This document shows, piece after piece, positions 22,349 to 33,599 of a stretch of 64,000 nucleotides of DNA. The stretch covers positions 62,001 through 126,000 of the forward strand of contig JADFUC010001747.1 of NCBI GenBank assembly GCA_019722365.1, given 5' to 3'. Under the pieces are notes generated by a model. The model did not search any database, was not told the origin of the DNA, and worked only from the letters and a program-made list of their open reading frames with translations. The translations under genes were made by a program, and so were the position numbers. This DNA comes from Lithospermum erythrorhizon (lineage: Eukaryota; Streptophyta; Magnoliopsida; Boraginales; Boraginaceae). Numbering within the stretch: the stretch's first letter is position 1; each line of letters starts with the position of its first letter.

Positions 22349-23300
22349 TGTTGGAAATCGTGAAAATTGATTCCCTTTTATTATACCCGTTACGACAATT
22401 AATGTATTAATTCATTTACCGGGTTGGTTAAATGTGATTCTTGGAACTTAGTGTTCACTTTAATATTGTATATTACTAGTGTGGGTTATCATGATAATTT
22501 AAAAAAGAGCGTTATGAAGCGATTTCTAGATCTTAAAAAATCGTTATAATAATAGTAATTGGTGTATTATACAACTACTATTATACGAGCCTGAAGGTCA
22601 CGCCACATCTGATGGCGTTGAATTATATTTCATGTATGAAATTAAACTATATTTGCTAAATTGAGGTTGATTGTAATCGCGAATATTCCTCAATTAGAAT
22701 TTTACATTGATAATGTAAAATATAAATTGGATGAATCCGAATTAATTAATTAGGCAATTGAATTAATTCGATAGTTAGTTGAGCTTGTTAGTTACTATTA
22801 ACAACTTGTTAGTATTTTATTTTACTTAACGGTTTAATTAAATTTAACGAGAATTAGGCTCGTTAAGCTGTCGGTTGAGCTTTAGGTTAGACATATAAGC
22901 TAAAAGGCTTTATTAGGTTTTCATAACATTTGATGGAAAAAACTTTAGCCTCCTCTTTTATTCCTCTCTAATGGCGAAAAAGCATAGGGAAGGTGAAATT
23001 CTTCTCTTGATTTCATCGATCCACTTAGTTCTAGCAAACTCAAGTTGTGGGATTGACCTCACGGTGTGTGCGATTCTAAAGAACACCTACTTGTGTTGGA
23101 CAAACAATTGGAGAAGGATTTCAAAGTTCACGTGTGGGCTCGACTTTAAGAGGTGGTTTTTCATTATCTTCATTTGGAATGTAAACACTCTACCGTATTC
23201 ATATTGCATATTATGTGTTTTAGATTAATTTATGTCATTTGAATCCGGGATCTTATGAATTTGGTGTTTAATCACAAATAAAATTCATACTAGATTAACA
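22349..23300 (+). repeat. Ty1/copia 3' LTR (952 bp)
   Basis: Begins TGTTGGAAATCGTG after the purine tract GGGCAAGTGGAA and ends TAGATTAACA. It is the same family as the solo LTR at 16593-17517, with many small indels between them. The next base (23301) continues in chromovirus gag sequence, so this copia element inserted into the chromovirus. The short frame at 22971-23228 is within the LTR and not a gene. Confidence 0.85.
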
Positions 23301-24175
23301 ATGGCCAGACGTCGATCTCGGTTGTCACTAATGACTTTCAAGTGTTAATGAGTTGAAAAATGCTGCATTACAAAGTAAAAGAGCAGGTTGAATTTAAATG
23401 ATCGTAGAAATAATAAAGGAAACGATATATATCAGGGTAATTATTTGAGATGAATTATGGAGTTCAAGGACATCGATAGAACAAAATGAGAGTTCTGGCG
23501 TAGTCAATTTTGAGCTCACGGTACCAAACTCTCAATTTAGCTTAAGCGGGATGCGTGCGGCGATCAGCGGACTCTGAGTTCGGGAGGATTTGAGGAATTA
23601 TAGGGAGGCGAGAGTCGGGTGAATGCTTCCGATGTGGTAAGCGTTTATCGTATGATGCAATTGTCTTGATAAGAAGCGATTATTTATTTTTGATATCACC
23701 AACCAAGACATTGTTACTCGTTGTCACCGATTACCGGGTTGCTAGTAATAGTTCTAGTACTCGGGCAATCTGATCGGTTAGAGGTGGATTTCAAGGTGGA
23801 GCGTGGTGGAAGGTTTTGAGGCCGAGAAATCGAGCGGAGATGGGAGTAGTGAGGTATGTGGGTCTTTGGGCGTGAGGCGAATATTCCTGATTACTACCTA
23901 GAAGGAAGCTCAAATTCACCCATAGTTGTTACAGGTACCTTATGCTATTTGGGAAAAAATTTAAAAGTTTTATTTGATTTAAGACAGCGCGTTCCTTTAA
24001 TACCATGATTTTTCACCTCGCGTTCCTCATCTTGAAAATTCTTTCCTTTTTCTCTTGTGTTTGATACTCAGGTAGGAAAGTACGTTACAGTGGAAATGCT
24101 TAGAAATTGTCCTTTAAGTATAGAAAATCATAAATTTGATATGGATTTACTTCCGTTTGAAATGATGGACTTTAA
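23301..24175 (+). pseudogene. Chromovirus Gag end and protease (relic)
   Basis: At about 23618-23641 the plus strand encodes GECFRCGK, the first half of a CCHC zinc knuckle at the end of Gag; the second half is lost. At about 23,925-24,010 VVTGTLCYLGKNLKVLFD is followed by a run where the protease DSGATHSF is expected but no longer readable. NCPLSIENHKFDMDLL at 24,090-24,150 is the next protease strand. The 5' part of gag and the 5' LTR are missing: the copia element ends exactly at 23300. The protease is cut by the MITE beginning at 24176. Confidence 0.65.
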
Positions 24176-24427
24176 TACTCCTGGTTTTAAAATAAGTGAT
24201 CATCACAGCTAAAAAGTGCTTTATTAAGGAGTTATAAAATTAATAAAAAAGTAATAAGAACACTATTTTTCCGTATGATGTAAGATTAATGAAAACAAAA
24301 GATAAGGAATGATGATAAATAATTTTATAAATTTCAATGGATAAAGTTGCGTTGAAAAATAGCAATCACTTATTTTGAAGCAAAGAATTTTTGGGTAGAT
24401 GATCAACTTTATTTGAGAACGAATGTG
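24176..24427. mobile_element. Stowaway-type MITE inside the chromovirus protease region
   Basis: Starts at TA (24176) with CTCCTGGTTTTAAAATAAGT and ends near 24427 with an imperfect inverted copy (TTTGAGAACGAATG). The interior (AAAGTGCTTTATTAAGGAGT and AAAGTTGCGTTGAAAAATA) matches the MITE at 34900-35160 along its whole length. It has diverged a good deal from that copy, consistent with an old insertion into an already dead retroelement. Confidence 0.75.
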
Positions 24428-26000
24428 CCCAGATATGAAAAAACATCATGCCATGGATTGGGTGCCATCGTAATGAGATCGTGATTTAGTTTGGGCATAA
24501 ATTTATTTTTTTCTTGGTGATCGAAAAATACTTCCCTCACCTTATTTAGCTGCTTGGTTGAGCGTAAGCTTTTAAAGAAGGGATGTACTGGTTATCTTGC
24601 TCATGTGTTTGACATGGAGAAAACTGAAGTCAAATTGGAGGATGTTTATATTGTAAAGTATGCCCGATGTGTTTTAGAAGAATTTGTCGATATTCCTCCC
24701 GAGCGAGAAGTTGAATTTAAGGCCGATTTAATTCAGGTACTCGATTTCTATGGCCCGTATTGAATGGCTCTGAGGAGGTAAAGGAATTGAAGACTCAATT
24801 ACGAGGACCTTTAGATAAGGGTTTCATTCGACCTAACATTTCTCCTTAGGGTGCTCCTGTGTTGTTTGTTAAAAAGAAAGATGGAACTTTGAGGCTCTGT
24901 ATTGATTACCGACAGTTGAACAAGGTAACTATTCGAAATCGATACCCCTTACCCAGAATTGATGATTTGTTTGACCAGTTAAGAGGTGCTCATATATTTT
25001 CTAAGATTGATCTGAGATCAGGGTACCATCAGTTGAAAATTAGGGATGAAGATGTTCCGAAATCAGCATTTAGGACTAGATACTGGATCTTATAGGTTTA
25101 GTGATGCCATTTGGTTTAACGAATGCCCTACGACTTTTATGAATTTAATGAATCGGGTATTTCATCCTTGTTTGGATAAATTTGTAGTGGTGTTCATTGA
25201 TGATATTTTGAAATTGAATTCACATAGTCAAAAGAAGAACACAGTAGCATTGAATTATTTTGGAGACTTTAAGGCGAAATCAATTATTTGCTAAATTTTC
25301 TAAGTGTGAGTTCTGGTTGGAGAAAGTGCAATTTTTGGGACATGTAATTTCAGGTGAAGGTATTAGTGTTGATCCTCAAAAGATAGAAGCTGTGATGAAT
25401 TAGGAGCGACGACCCGATTATTCTGAAGTGAGAAGTTTTTTAGGTTTAAATGGATCTTTATAGGCGGTTCATAAAACATTTCTCAATTCTTCTGACACCA
25501 TTGACTTCAATTGACTAGGAAGGATGTATCTCATTTGTATGGGTGATGATTTTGATTATTGCTTTAATGTATTAAAGGAAAAGCTAACTTCTCTGTTTTG
25601 AACTTTTCCTTGAGTCGGAGGGTTACGTCGTTTGCGAATGCCTACCGTCGAGGTTTGGGGTGTGTGTGTTCTAATGTAGAATGGTCAGTGATGGTCTATG
25701 TGTCCACGACAATTCGAAGAATCATGAGCGTAATTATCAACACATGATGGAATTGGCCTGTCTTTGCATAAGATTTGGAGCATTACTTTGTATGGAGTGA
25801 CATGTCAATCTTTACGGATAAATAAGAGCTTGAAATGCTAATACACCTGAAAAGATTTGAATTTATGGCAAAGAGATAGATGGAATTTATTAGTGATTAT
25901 GATTGTTCTATCGAATATCATCCAAAGTAAAATAATGTAGTTGTTGATGCATTGAGTCACATAAAGAGGAAACTTTACGCCTTACAAATATCGGTCGAAC
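24428..26000 (+). pseudogene. Chromovirus reverse transcriptase and RNase H
   Basis: The linker VLEEFVDIPPEREVEF (24554-24763) precedes RT. RT shows [40 protein letters not shown] and [19 protein letters not shown] (24859-25095), then after a frameshift [15 protein letters not shown] with the catalytic DD (about 25190-25220). RNase H is fragmentary from about 25,600 (FANAYRRGLGC). Stops and shifts occur at about 24763, 24849, 25094, 25294 and 25400. The motifs place it with Tekay/Del-type chromoviruses. Confidence 0.85.
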
Positions 26001-26039
26001 CCGATAAATTTGACTGAAAAGTTAGTAGTAATTTTGGAG

Positions 26040-27240
26040 TTGGAGTGAATGGAAATCTTTTGACACAAATAAGAGTTAGACCGATTCTTCTTGATCGAAT
26101 CTTAGAATCACAACAAAAAGATGAAAAGCTACAGAAGATAATTGATGAAGTAAAGAATGGGAGCAGATCATATTTTGCAATCCAAGCGATGGAATTCGTA
26201 CGTATGGCGAGGAGATATTTGTACCTACTCTGATGAATTGAAGAAAAATTCTAGAAGAAACTCATAATACTCCATATAAGCGTACATCTTGGTAGTACTA
26301 GATGTATCGTGACTTGAGAACATATTATTGGTGGCCAAAAATGAAAAGAGATTGTTGAATTAGTATTTAGTGTTTGACTTGCCAACAGGTAAAAATTGAA
26401 CATAAACATCTGGGGTTATTACTGACCCGCTTCCCGAAATCTGGTGGACATGGGAACACATTACCGAATTTTGTTTGGACTACCAAAACATTTAAGAGCG
26501 ATGGTATTTGGGTGATAGTTGATAGAACTTGAGAAGTCGGCTCATTTTATTCAATAAGATCGACCTATGGTCCCTAACAATTAGCAAAGTTATATGTTGT
26601 CCAGTTATGCGACTTAATGGAGTACCCGGTAACTCGTATTATTGATTCGGATGCTAGATTCACTTCACGGTTTTGGAGATTTTTCAAGAAGCGATGGGTT
26701 AAATTGATCGAATAACTTTATTCGCCCCGATTAGATGGTCAGTCGGAGAGAACAATTCAAACACTTGAGGTTATATTCTGGCGCTGTTATGTAGATTTTC
26801 TAGTCATTGGGATGAATTACCAAGATGGAGTTTACTTTACAATAATAGTTTTCATGGCGGTATCGAAATGTCACCTTTTGCAACATGGGAGAAGATGTCG
26901 AACTCCAGTGTGTTGGAATGAAGTAGGAGATAAGAAAATATATGGTTCTGAGCTAGTAGAAAAATCTGTAGAGAGAATAAAACTCATACAACAACACTTG
27001 AGAACGGCACAAGACAGACAAAAGAAATATGTTGATCGTCGTCGGATAGACTTGAGTTTTGAAATTGGTGATAAAGTATTTTTACGGATTTCTCCTTGGA
27101 AAGGTGTTTTAAGATTTGGAAAGAAAGGAAAATTAAGCCCGCGATACATTGGACCATATGAGATTATTGCTAAAGTTGGACGATGGCGTATCGTATGAAT
27201 TTTACCTTCGAACTCCGACAAATTCATAATGTTTTCCATA
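26040..27240 (+). pseudogene. Chromovirus integrase
   Basis: The N-terminal part has LLTQIRVRPILLDRILESQQ and a weak zinc finger ending in LTCQQVKIEH. The core keeps the second Asp in RIIDSDARFTSRFW (about 26,640) and the Glu in GQSERTIQTLE (about 26,740); the first Asp region near 26,500 is disrupted. The C-terminal frame 26812-27198 has ELVEKSVERIKLIQQHL and the GPY/F module KGKLSPRYIGPYEIIAKVG. Stops and frame changes make it inactive. Confidence 0.8.
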
Positions 27241-27289
27241 TATCACGTCTTGAAAATATATTCCTGATGAATCTCACATTCTAAAGTCT

Positions 27290-27535
27290 CAACCGATTGA
27301 ACTTAAAGAAGATCTTACGTATAAGGAGCAACCAGTAAAAATCTTAGATCGGAAAGAGAAGGTATTACACAATAAGGTTATTTCTTTGGTGAAGGTGTTG
27401 TGGCATAATCAACGCATAGAAGAGGCTACTTGGGAAAGAGAAGAAGATGTTAAGATTCAGTATCCATTACCTCTTTTCGTGATAAAGGTTAATGAGCTGT
27501 ATATGTTCAAATTTCGAGGCGAAATTTTGTTAACG
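27290..27535 (+). pseudogene. Chromodomain end of the chromovirus polyprotein
   Basis: A readable plus-strand frame runs from about 27290 to a stop near 27540: KILDRKEKVLHNKVISLVKV, then LWHNQRIEEATWEREEDVKI and YPLPLF. This is the integrase-attached chromodomain of plant chromoviruses, whose 'WxxxxxxEATWExExxhxxxYP' core is conserved. Chromodomains are thought to steer integration to heterochromatin. This is the longest unbroken part of the element's 3' half. Confidence 0.85.
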
Positions 27536-27545
27536 AGGTAGGCCC

Positions 27546-29253
27546 CGAAATAACCAATTTTATGATTCAAGTAATAATTGAGGGTTTTACTTAAAACAAA
27601 CTTCGAAGACTAAACAAGGATATGGCTAAAAATCGCTGCTAAATGCTTTCCCTCTTTAACTAAGCAAGGAAATCACCATCATGCTTGCTTCTTTAGGCAC
27701 CTCGTGCTTGCTTATTTTACTTCAAGCTAAGCAACCTCATTCTAATAAAATTCTATCACAACTAGAAGAACACGCACAAATTTTCTCCTCGCTTTCTCTT
27801 GTGGGGCCGTGGCTTCCCCGCCCACTTTCCTAAAAATTTTTCTTTCTTTTTGTTGTTATTCTCCTCTTAAATCATAATCTTAAAGTTTCTATCAAGTTTC
27901 AAGAAGGAAAAGGTATAAGCATATCATTTTATTGGTTATATAACTAGTTTTATAACTATGTCAAGTTACTTTAATTAGCTAAATTCATCCATTAATGATA
28001 TTTAGAGTTCATATTTAATGGTTTAAATATAAGTATATTGGTTATAGGGCTACAAATTTATCTAATTAAATTCTTGTTGAAGTATGTAGTAAGTTGATTA
28101 CTTATAATATACATAAACTAAATTATAGAATCATATGTTAGTTCTAGTTTAACTATGTAATAGATTTTGGATAGTAGTATTCAATTTAGATTCTTGATAT
28201 AACTAATATAGTTTGGATATAGACAAAAGTTAAATAAGTTATAGTAGTATATCATAAAATAAGATAAGAACACCCTGGATTGAGTAGTTCACAAATTTAG
28301 TAGCTATTGTTTAGTTAAAGTAACTAAAAATAAAATTAATTATTATATTATGTTCTTTAGGTGTGGATATCGAGTAGTTCTTGAGTAGTAAAGTTGTGGA
28401 TATTTGGCTTGTGAGCAGAGATAGTATTTATATCGCGTGACATAACGCTCATATATGTTGTGTCTATGTAAGTTGTATAGTTTTAGTAAATGAGTTATAT
28501 ATGTGATATTGAGACTTGACGTTAGTATTGTTATATGATCAGTTGTGATATCTGAGTTGTGATATATGATGATGTGATGATTGTTGATGTGATTTGTCGT
28601 TGAACTTCTGATACGGTTAGTTGGTACTCTCGCAACGAGGTTGAGTTATTTTCCTGGATTCTTTGGAGTAGAAGGAGCGAATGGCGATTTTATACTATTT
28701 TGTTCTCGTTTATTTGGGTAGAAAGCGGCAGTAATTGATTTTTGTCTCGTTTCTGTTTGGAGTAGAAGTAGCAGTGGCGTGATTTTTTTTCTTCTATTAG
28801 AGGGGTAGACTCACAATAGAGTGCCCGAAGGAAAGTAAGTTATTGTTTCTTATTGTGATATCTTTGGATGTTATTGACTTGTGTGTGATAGTTTATTCAT
28901 TGGATTATTTTATATGATTAGATTATGGATATTATTGAATTGTCTGGATTATTTGAAGGTGGATTCTATTAAATTATTGAGACTATATGTTTACATGTGC
29001 ATGTATGTATGATTAGTTATGGTTCGTTATATAAATATTCATTTGAACTTCAATTTCCAGCTGCTTTATTTAGGGGACCCCGAATTTTGTAGTTGAAGGA
29101 GGCGTTAGAGTGAGTCGCCATCTTTTTATCAGCGAAGAGGCTGAGTATAATCGTAGGTACAGTTCGGGTGGCTAGGATATCCTCGGCGGTCTTAACTATG
29201 TATCCTCATATTTTGTAGTATTTTGACGGAGGTGTTGTGTACTTTGATCATGT

Positions 29254-29317
<64 letters not shown>

Positions 29318-29430
29318 AAGTTGATATAAATGTTGTCTTAGAGATTTTAGATTATTGTTTAGGCAGTATTCTGGTTGTATATTTTCTTGTCAGGTTTTCT
29401 ATCAGTGCGGTGACTACGAAGTAGAGATTA
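27546..29430 (+). repeat. Chromovirus 3' LTR (copy A; right end uncertain)
   Basis: Begins CGAAATAACC (TGAAATAACCC in the other copies, so the terminal T is mutated) directly after the polyprotein. It matches, in reverse, the solo LTR at 54498-56405 (shared ATTGGTTATATAACTAGTTT and GATATAAATGTTGTCTTAGA). The proper end (CGTTACA) is missing; similarity stops near 29430 before G-rich DNA, so the end was deleted or replaced. It contains a TA/TG microsatellite. Confidence 0.8.
29254..29314. repeat. (TA)n(TG)n microsatellite
   Basis: About 9 TA units followed by about 21 TG units. It is in LTR copy A at a place where the related LTR (54498-56405) has only a short TA run, so it expanded after the copies separated. 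Confidence 0.95.
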
Positions 29431-29477
29431 CTAACGATCTTAGCCTTGGGTGCGGCCACTTTGGGGCAGTTCGTTCA

Positions 29478-29690
29478 CAGATGGGGGAAGAGGTGGTTGA
29501 GGCGGGGTGGGAAGCGTGGGATAGTGATAGAAATAGAGGGGTGATGATTGACGATAGGGTGGGGAAATAGATGGTGGTAAGGGTAGTAGAGGCGTGGGGT
29601 GATGGTGGGTGGAAGGGGGTGGCGGGGAGAATGGGGCGGGGGGCGGGCGGGGCGGTAATGGGAGTAAAGGGGGTGGGGGTTTATTTTAAT
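29478..29690 (+). other. G-rich, purine-biased tract
   Basis: For some 200 bases the plus strand is mostly G with A, and has many GGG or longer runs (for example GGGGCGGGGGGCGGGCGGGG near 29,630). Runs of this kind can form G-quadruplexes. It lies between the truncated LTR and the Mutator-like right end. The frame at 29355-29570 crosses it and is not a gene. Confidence 0.85.
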
Positions 29691-30004
29691 TATGTAAAAT
29701 ATTTAAAATGTGTCCCCCTATACTTTAGTGTAGTGTTAAGGACAAAATAGTCATTTTAGTATAGGGGTAACATAGTCATTTAATATTTTGTCTCTTGTGT
29801 GGTATAATATAGGGATACTTATTCATTCGTTGTGTGTTTAAGGGTAATAAGTCATTTCACTATGTATTTTAGTGGAAAATTAGGTTTAGAGAGGATCTTG
29901 CGACAAGAAGGAAATACGGGGTTGTCGGCAAGATGAATAAGTTTACGGACCATATTAAAAATTACCCGATAGTTTAAGGGTTGTAGGCAAAAGCCTTTAC
30001 AATT

Positions 30005-31546
30005 ATAATTAATTTAATTAAACATGTTCTTGGTAGAATTAGAGCCCTTACTTTAACGATATACTCTTTACCGCTCGTGCTCTTACAAGAAATATAATTT
30101 GTTCATTGATCGTTTCACATGTGGAAATCATGAAATATTGATTAAAACTTCATAATAATCTTACCATTAACATCCCTAATATTTTCATTCTTGAGGTACT
30201 ATATTCAGGAATGGATGATATGTATAACGTGCAAATGACTTGGATTTATTACCTATGGATCGACCAATTAACTTTTGCGTTGTTTTTTGCAGTTTTATCT
30301 TCAATGACAAGTTACCATGATACTATGATAGTCCCTTGTGATGATACTTTGTTTTCTATCTCTAGTTAAATAATCTAGTCCGACAGCCTTGGTGAAAAAT
30401 CTTTTGTAGTATGCACGTCTACACAAAATTAAGGCTTTATTCTACAAAGCTCAAAAGCAAGGCTTTATTCGCAAATGAGAATATGTATGCACGAACAATT
30501 CCAAAAGAAAGGCTTTATTCTACAAATCTGGGCAGTAAAAATATGCTTCATAACTCATAAGAACATGTTTACTTTAACCATTCTGTGCATCTGTCATTCA
30601 TGCTGGTTATGGCCCTATTCTTAATAGATCCAAGATAATTGAGGCATCCAACTATGAAAATAAAAATTAATACTTCCTTCATTCCATAAAAATTCTCAAA
30701 TTTTGACTTTTTAAAAAATACACAGATAACTAGTTAAAGTGGATGTACCTTTAAAAAACATTTCAAAAGTTAATCAAATAAATGAGGATAAAATATGAAA
30801 ATAAACAATTTTCATGGGACGGTAATTTTCATGAGATGAGACGAGTAATATTTACAGAACATATAATTAAGTTGTAAAGTTTCAATTTTTGTTTAATCAG
30901 GTCGTTAGTTTTTTAACTGGATCCTCTCAGAGTCTCTGTCAATAATTTGATCCAACACCCTCATATCAATAAATTACAATAGGGAACAGAGGATACACTC
31001 GATTATATAGTGCACTAATGCGGGGACGCCCAACGTTGAGCGTATCAACGTTTTTTTATATTAGTGCATTAATTAGGAGTTATATATTGTGGTCCCTATA
31101 TGTTCTACGGAGTATGTTATTAGGAGTAGTACATTTATGTGTTTTATTGCTATTACAATTATATTAGCTTTAGGGTTTGATATTTTGTTTGTCTACAGAT
31201 ATTGACTAGTTTTAATGGACACAACAAATATTCATCAATAAAAAAAAATTTGAACATATTTAATCATAATAACGAGTATAAAATCCTGAATCTCTTTTTC
31301 GTTAATAAGTTGTCAATTATTTTCCTTCTTTTTTTCTCATTCATAATTCTTCTTGATAATTTCTTTTTCTATTTCTACAAAAAGAAAGCAAAATTGATTC
31401 CTGTTTTGAAAATTGAGCCTGAAAGGCAATATCATTGGAACAATAAAAAGGGAGAGAAAGTATTGGCTGGAGAAAAGAAGGCTACAATTACTTTTAGGTT
31501 GGGAGCATGAAGTTTATTTGTGTCACTCTACTTGAATGGCTGCTGG
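30005..31546. other. No gene recognised; holds one MITE and a small hairpin
   Basis: Flank of the Mutator-like element. A hairpin-prone stretch at 31,010-31,070 pairs GTGCACTAAT with ATTAGTGCAT. A 102-codon plus-strand frame at 31202-31510 is AT-driven (Asn-, Lys- and Phe-rich, with one hydrophobic stretch) and lacks any family match; it is not counted as a gene. Confidence 0.4.
30671..30847. mobile_element. Stowaway-type MITE
   Basis: Starts TACTTCCTTCATTCCATAAA and ends with the inverted counterpart TTTTCATGAGATGAGACGAG followed by TA. Terminal inverted repeats and the TA target fit Stowaway (Tc1/mariner) MITEs; 177 bp, no coding capacity. Confidence 0.65.
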
Positions 31547-31941
31547 AAGGCACACCGAAACAGTAACAAAAGTACAACAATATTTCCTTCGTTTTCTTGT
31601 AAATCACATCTTTTACACTTGCTTATTAAATAAAAATAAAGTAATCAAAATATGCATTGAAAATGTAGAATGTCAATTAATTAAAAATATATTATTAGTT
31701 GGTTGATAAGTTCAATATAAAAAGTAATCAAAAAGTACATTGGAAATGTAAAAGTGTAATTTATTATGCTAGAATGATAACTATTTTAAAACAAAAAAAT
31801 TATGCTAGGATGACAACTAAAAAAAACCGGAAGGAGTACTATTTAAACCCCTTTATTTATAAGTGTAGTATTTGAAGAAATTTCATTTAAGGACAAAATA
31901 ATTATTTCATATTTTTTTTAGTATTGTTTTGGTGTGATTTT
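31547..31941. mobile_element. Small foldback MITE, same family as 45536-45665
   Basis: Left end GGCACACCGAAACAGTAAC; right end, read inward on the minus strand, AATCACACCAAAACAATACT. The right arm also shares ATGAAATAATTATTTTGTCC with the element at 45.5 kb. Ends are imperfect and no target duplication is clear. Confidence 0.45.
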
Positions 31942-32763
31942 AGAGGGACTCCTCTACTTGCACTGCATTGTGTTGTATGCTTCTATTGTTTTTTGATTAT
32001 GAAGATGAGTTTTTCTATAGTGTGTTCTGAGGACATATTATAATTATTGTAATGCAATTTTAAGTTTTATCGATTTTTTAAAAATTAGTTAAAGATTTTA
32101 GAAATATTGTTCCATTATTATGATAAAATTATTTTCCTTTTAATATTTATTATTTCCTTATTTTAACATTGTTAGTTTGCCTCCATTAACTACACCCCTT
32201 ATTTTCCTCTATTAAAATATTTTTTCCTAAGTATCTTCCCCTTCAAATACTAAAACTTAGTTTTTTTTTTTTTTTTACCGTGAATTGCTAGCTAGCTTCT
32301 AATGATGACTCTCCAATAAAAAAATTCCACGTGAAGTAATTAGACTTAAACTTTAATTTTATTCTTGTTCACTTGAATTGATCAAACGATTGTAGACTCT
32401 TAGGTACGTACCTAAATATTGATTTTACTCACATATATGATTTATTTATTAAGGGATTATATTTTAATTAATTCCTAAAAATAATCACAATCAAAAAAAT
32501 AAACTAAGCTAATACAAATAATACATGGATTGGAGCATGCGGGCATCTAGGGATAAATTTAGATACTTTTGGTTATCGTGGTTTTGGTGATCGGGTCACT
32601 GACTTACATAATTTTGATCGGATGACTTTTTTTAGGGACGGATTTAGAACATTGATAGTGGATGTTCGGATTAACTTTATCTGGAGTAATTTTTTACAAC
32701 TATAAAATACATAAAGAAACCTAAAAATCACAATTGTTGCTACTTTTTAATGTAATTTTTTAT
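31942..32763. other. No gene recognised
   Basis: AT-rich intergenic DNA with a T homopolymer at about 32,262-32,275. No domain, RNA gene or repeat unit identified. Confidence 0.5.
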
Positions 32764-33016
32764 TACTCCCTCAGTCACGATTTAACGATAAATTGTAACA
32801 AAATGTTCTCTTTTTCTTTATACTTGATCATATATAGGAATTCAATGCAACTTTATCTTGATCTTTCCACTTTTATCCGCCAATAAAAATGCTTTATTTT
32901 AAGCGATTAATTAAAGTATTTTGATAAAGTACCTTTTAGGAGTATAATGTAATATTAGTCAAACCCTTAATAAAGTACGTTTACCTCCATGTCAGTAAAT
33001 TGGGACGGATGAAGTA
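32764..33016. mobile_element. Stowaway-type MITE
   Basis: Opens TACTCCCTCAGTCACGATTT and closes AATTGGGACGGATGAAGTA: imperfect inverted ends bounded by TA. 253 bp, noncoding. The outer CTCCCTC motif is shared with the other MITEs in this window. Confidence 0.7.
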
Positions 33017-33595
33017 TTTTTTTTTGTGTTCGACTAAATGGGCGTGAATGTAAGTACATCTGCCAATGCAACTTTTCAATAAGAAAACTAGTTAATGTTG
33101 CCGTAAAATGACGGGCGACATTTGTATTTCTTTAATGGTAGTTCTAATTCTAAATAGATGTTATTTATAAAGTATTTTTCGTAAAATGTATTATAATAGT
33201 TAAGTTAAAAATGGTCTAAACCACAAAACATAAGATGCAGTCATGCATCCGTCTCGTTCCAAATGGAGACCTGTTCAAATGATGAAAGTAATTTTGTTTA
33301 AACAAAATGGGACACTGTATTGAATTAAAAAAACTTTACAGTAAAAAGAAAGTTTCAACTACAACAAAAATAAAAAGAAATTTACGATGAGATCCTATCT
33401 TGAATTAAATGAACAAAATTTTAAACGTAAAGAAAAATCATCAACTACAACAAAAAAATAGTCGTAAGAAGATTCGAACTCACACATAATGACTTTTTGC
33501 ACCACTATATTTACTAATTACACTAAAACTGCTGATTTCGCCAATATATAAATATTATTAGGGACCCTCTGAATTTGGAGCCCTGTGCGAAAGAC
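33017..33595. other. No gene; imperfect 120-bp direct repeat
   Basis: At 33,311-33,470 the pattern TTGAATTAAA ... TCAACTACAACAAAAA occurs twice, 92-104 bases apart. A minus-strand GAGTTCGAATC at about 33,473 resembles a tRNA B box, but no acceptable tRNA or SINE structure surrounds it. Confidence 0.4.
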
Positions 33596-33599
33596 CGCT

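Larger units (their letters stand above)
19324..29995. mobile_element. Mutator-like element boundaries: 10.7 kb with nested retrotransposons
   Basis: The left end (19324 on) reads GTCTTTTTGGCTGATACC, then TAAACTATCGCGTAATTTT and AACTTATTCATCTT. The right end, read from 29995 inward on the minus strand, reads GGCTTTTGCCTACAACCC, then TAAACTATCGGGTAATTTT and AACTTATTCATCTT: about 68 bp of imperfect terminal inverted repeat. TTTACAATT flanks both sides (19315-19323 and 29996-30004), the 9-bp duplication typical of Mutator-like elements. No transposase is visible, so it was nonautonomous. Most of its present length is later insertions: a copia remnant, a chromovirus and a MITE. An alternative is two separate element ends whose 9-bp flanks match by chance. 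Confidence 0.6.

Noticed and set aside
31202..31510. 102-codon plus-strand frame with a hydrophobic segment
   Set aside because: Composition is what very AT-rich DNA gives (Asn, Lys, Phe, Ile, Leu); no motif, no exon context, no conserved start.
33440..33520. Possible tRNA or SINE (minus-strand GTTCGAATC B-box-like string)
   Set aside because: No fitting A box distance, acceptor stem or poly-A/T tail; a B-box match alone is weak evidence.
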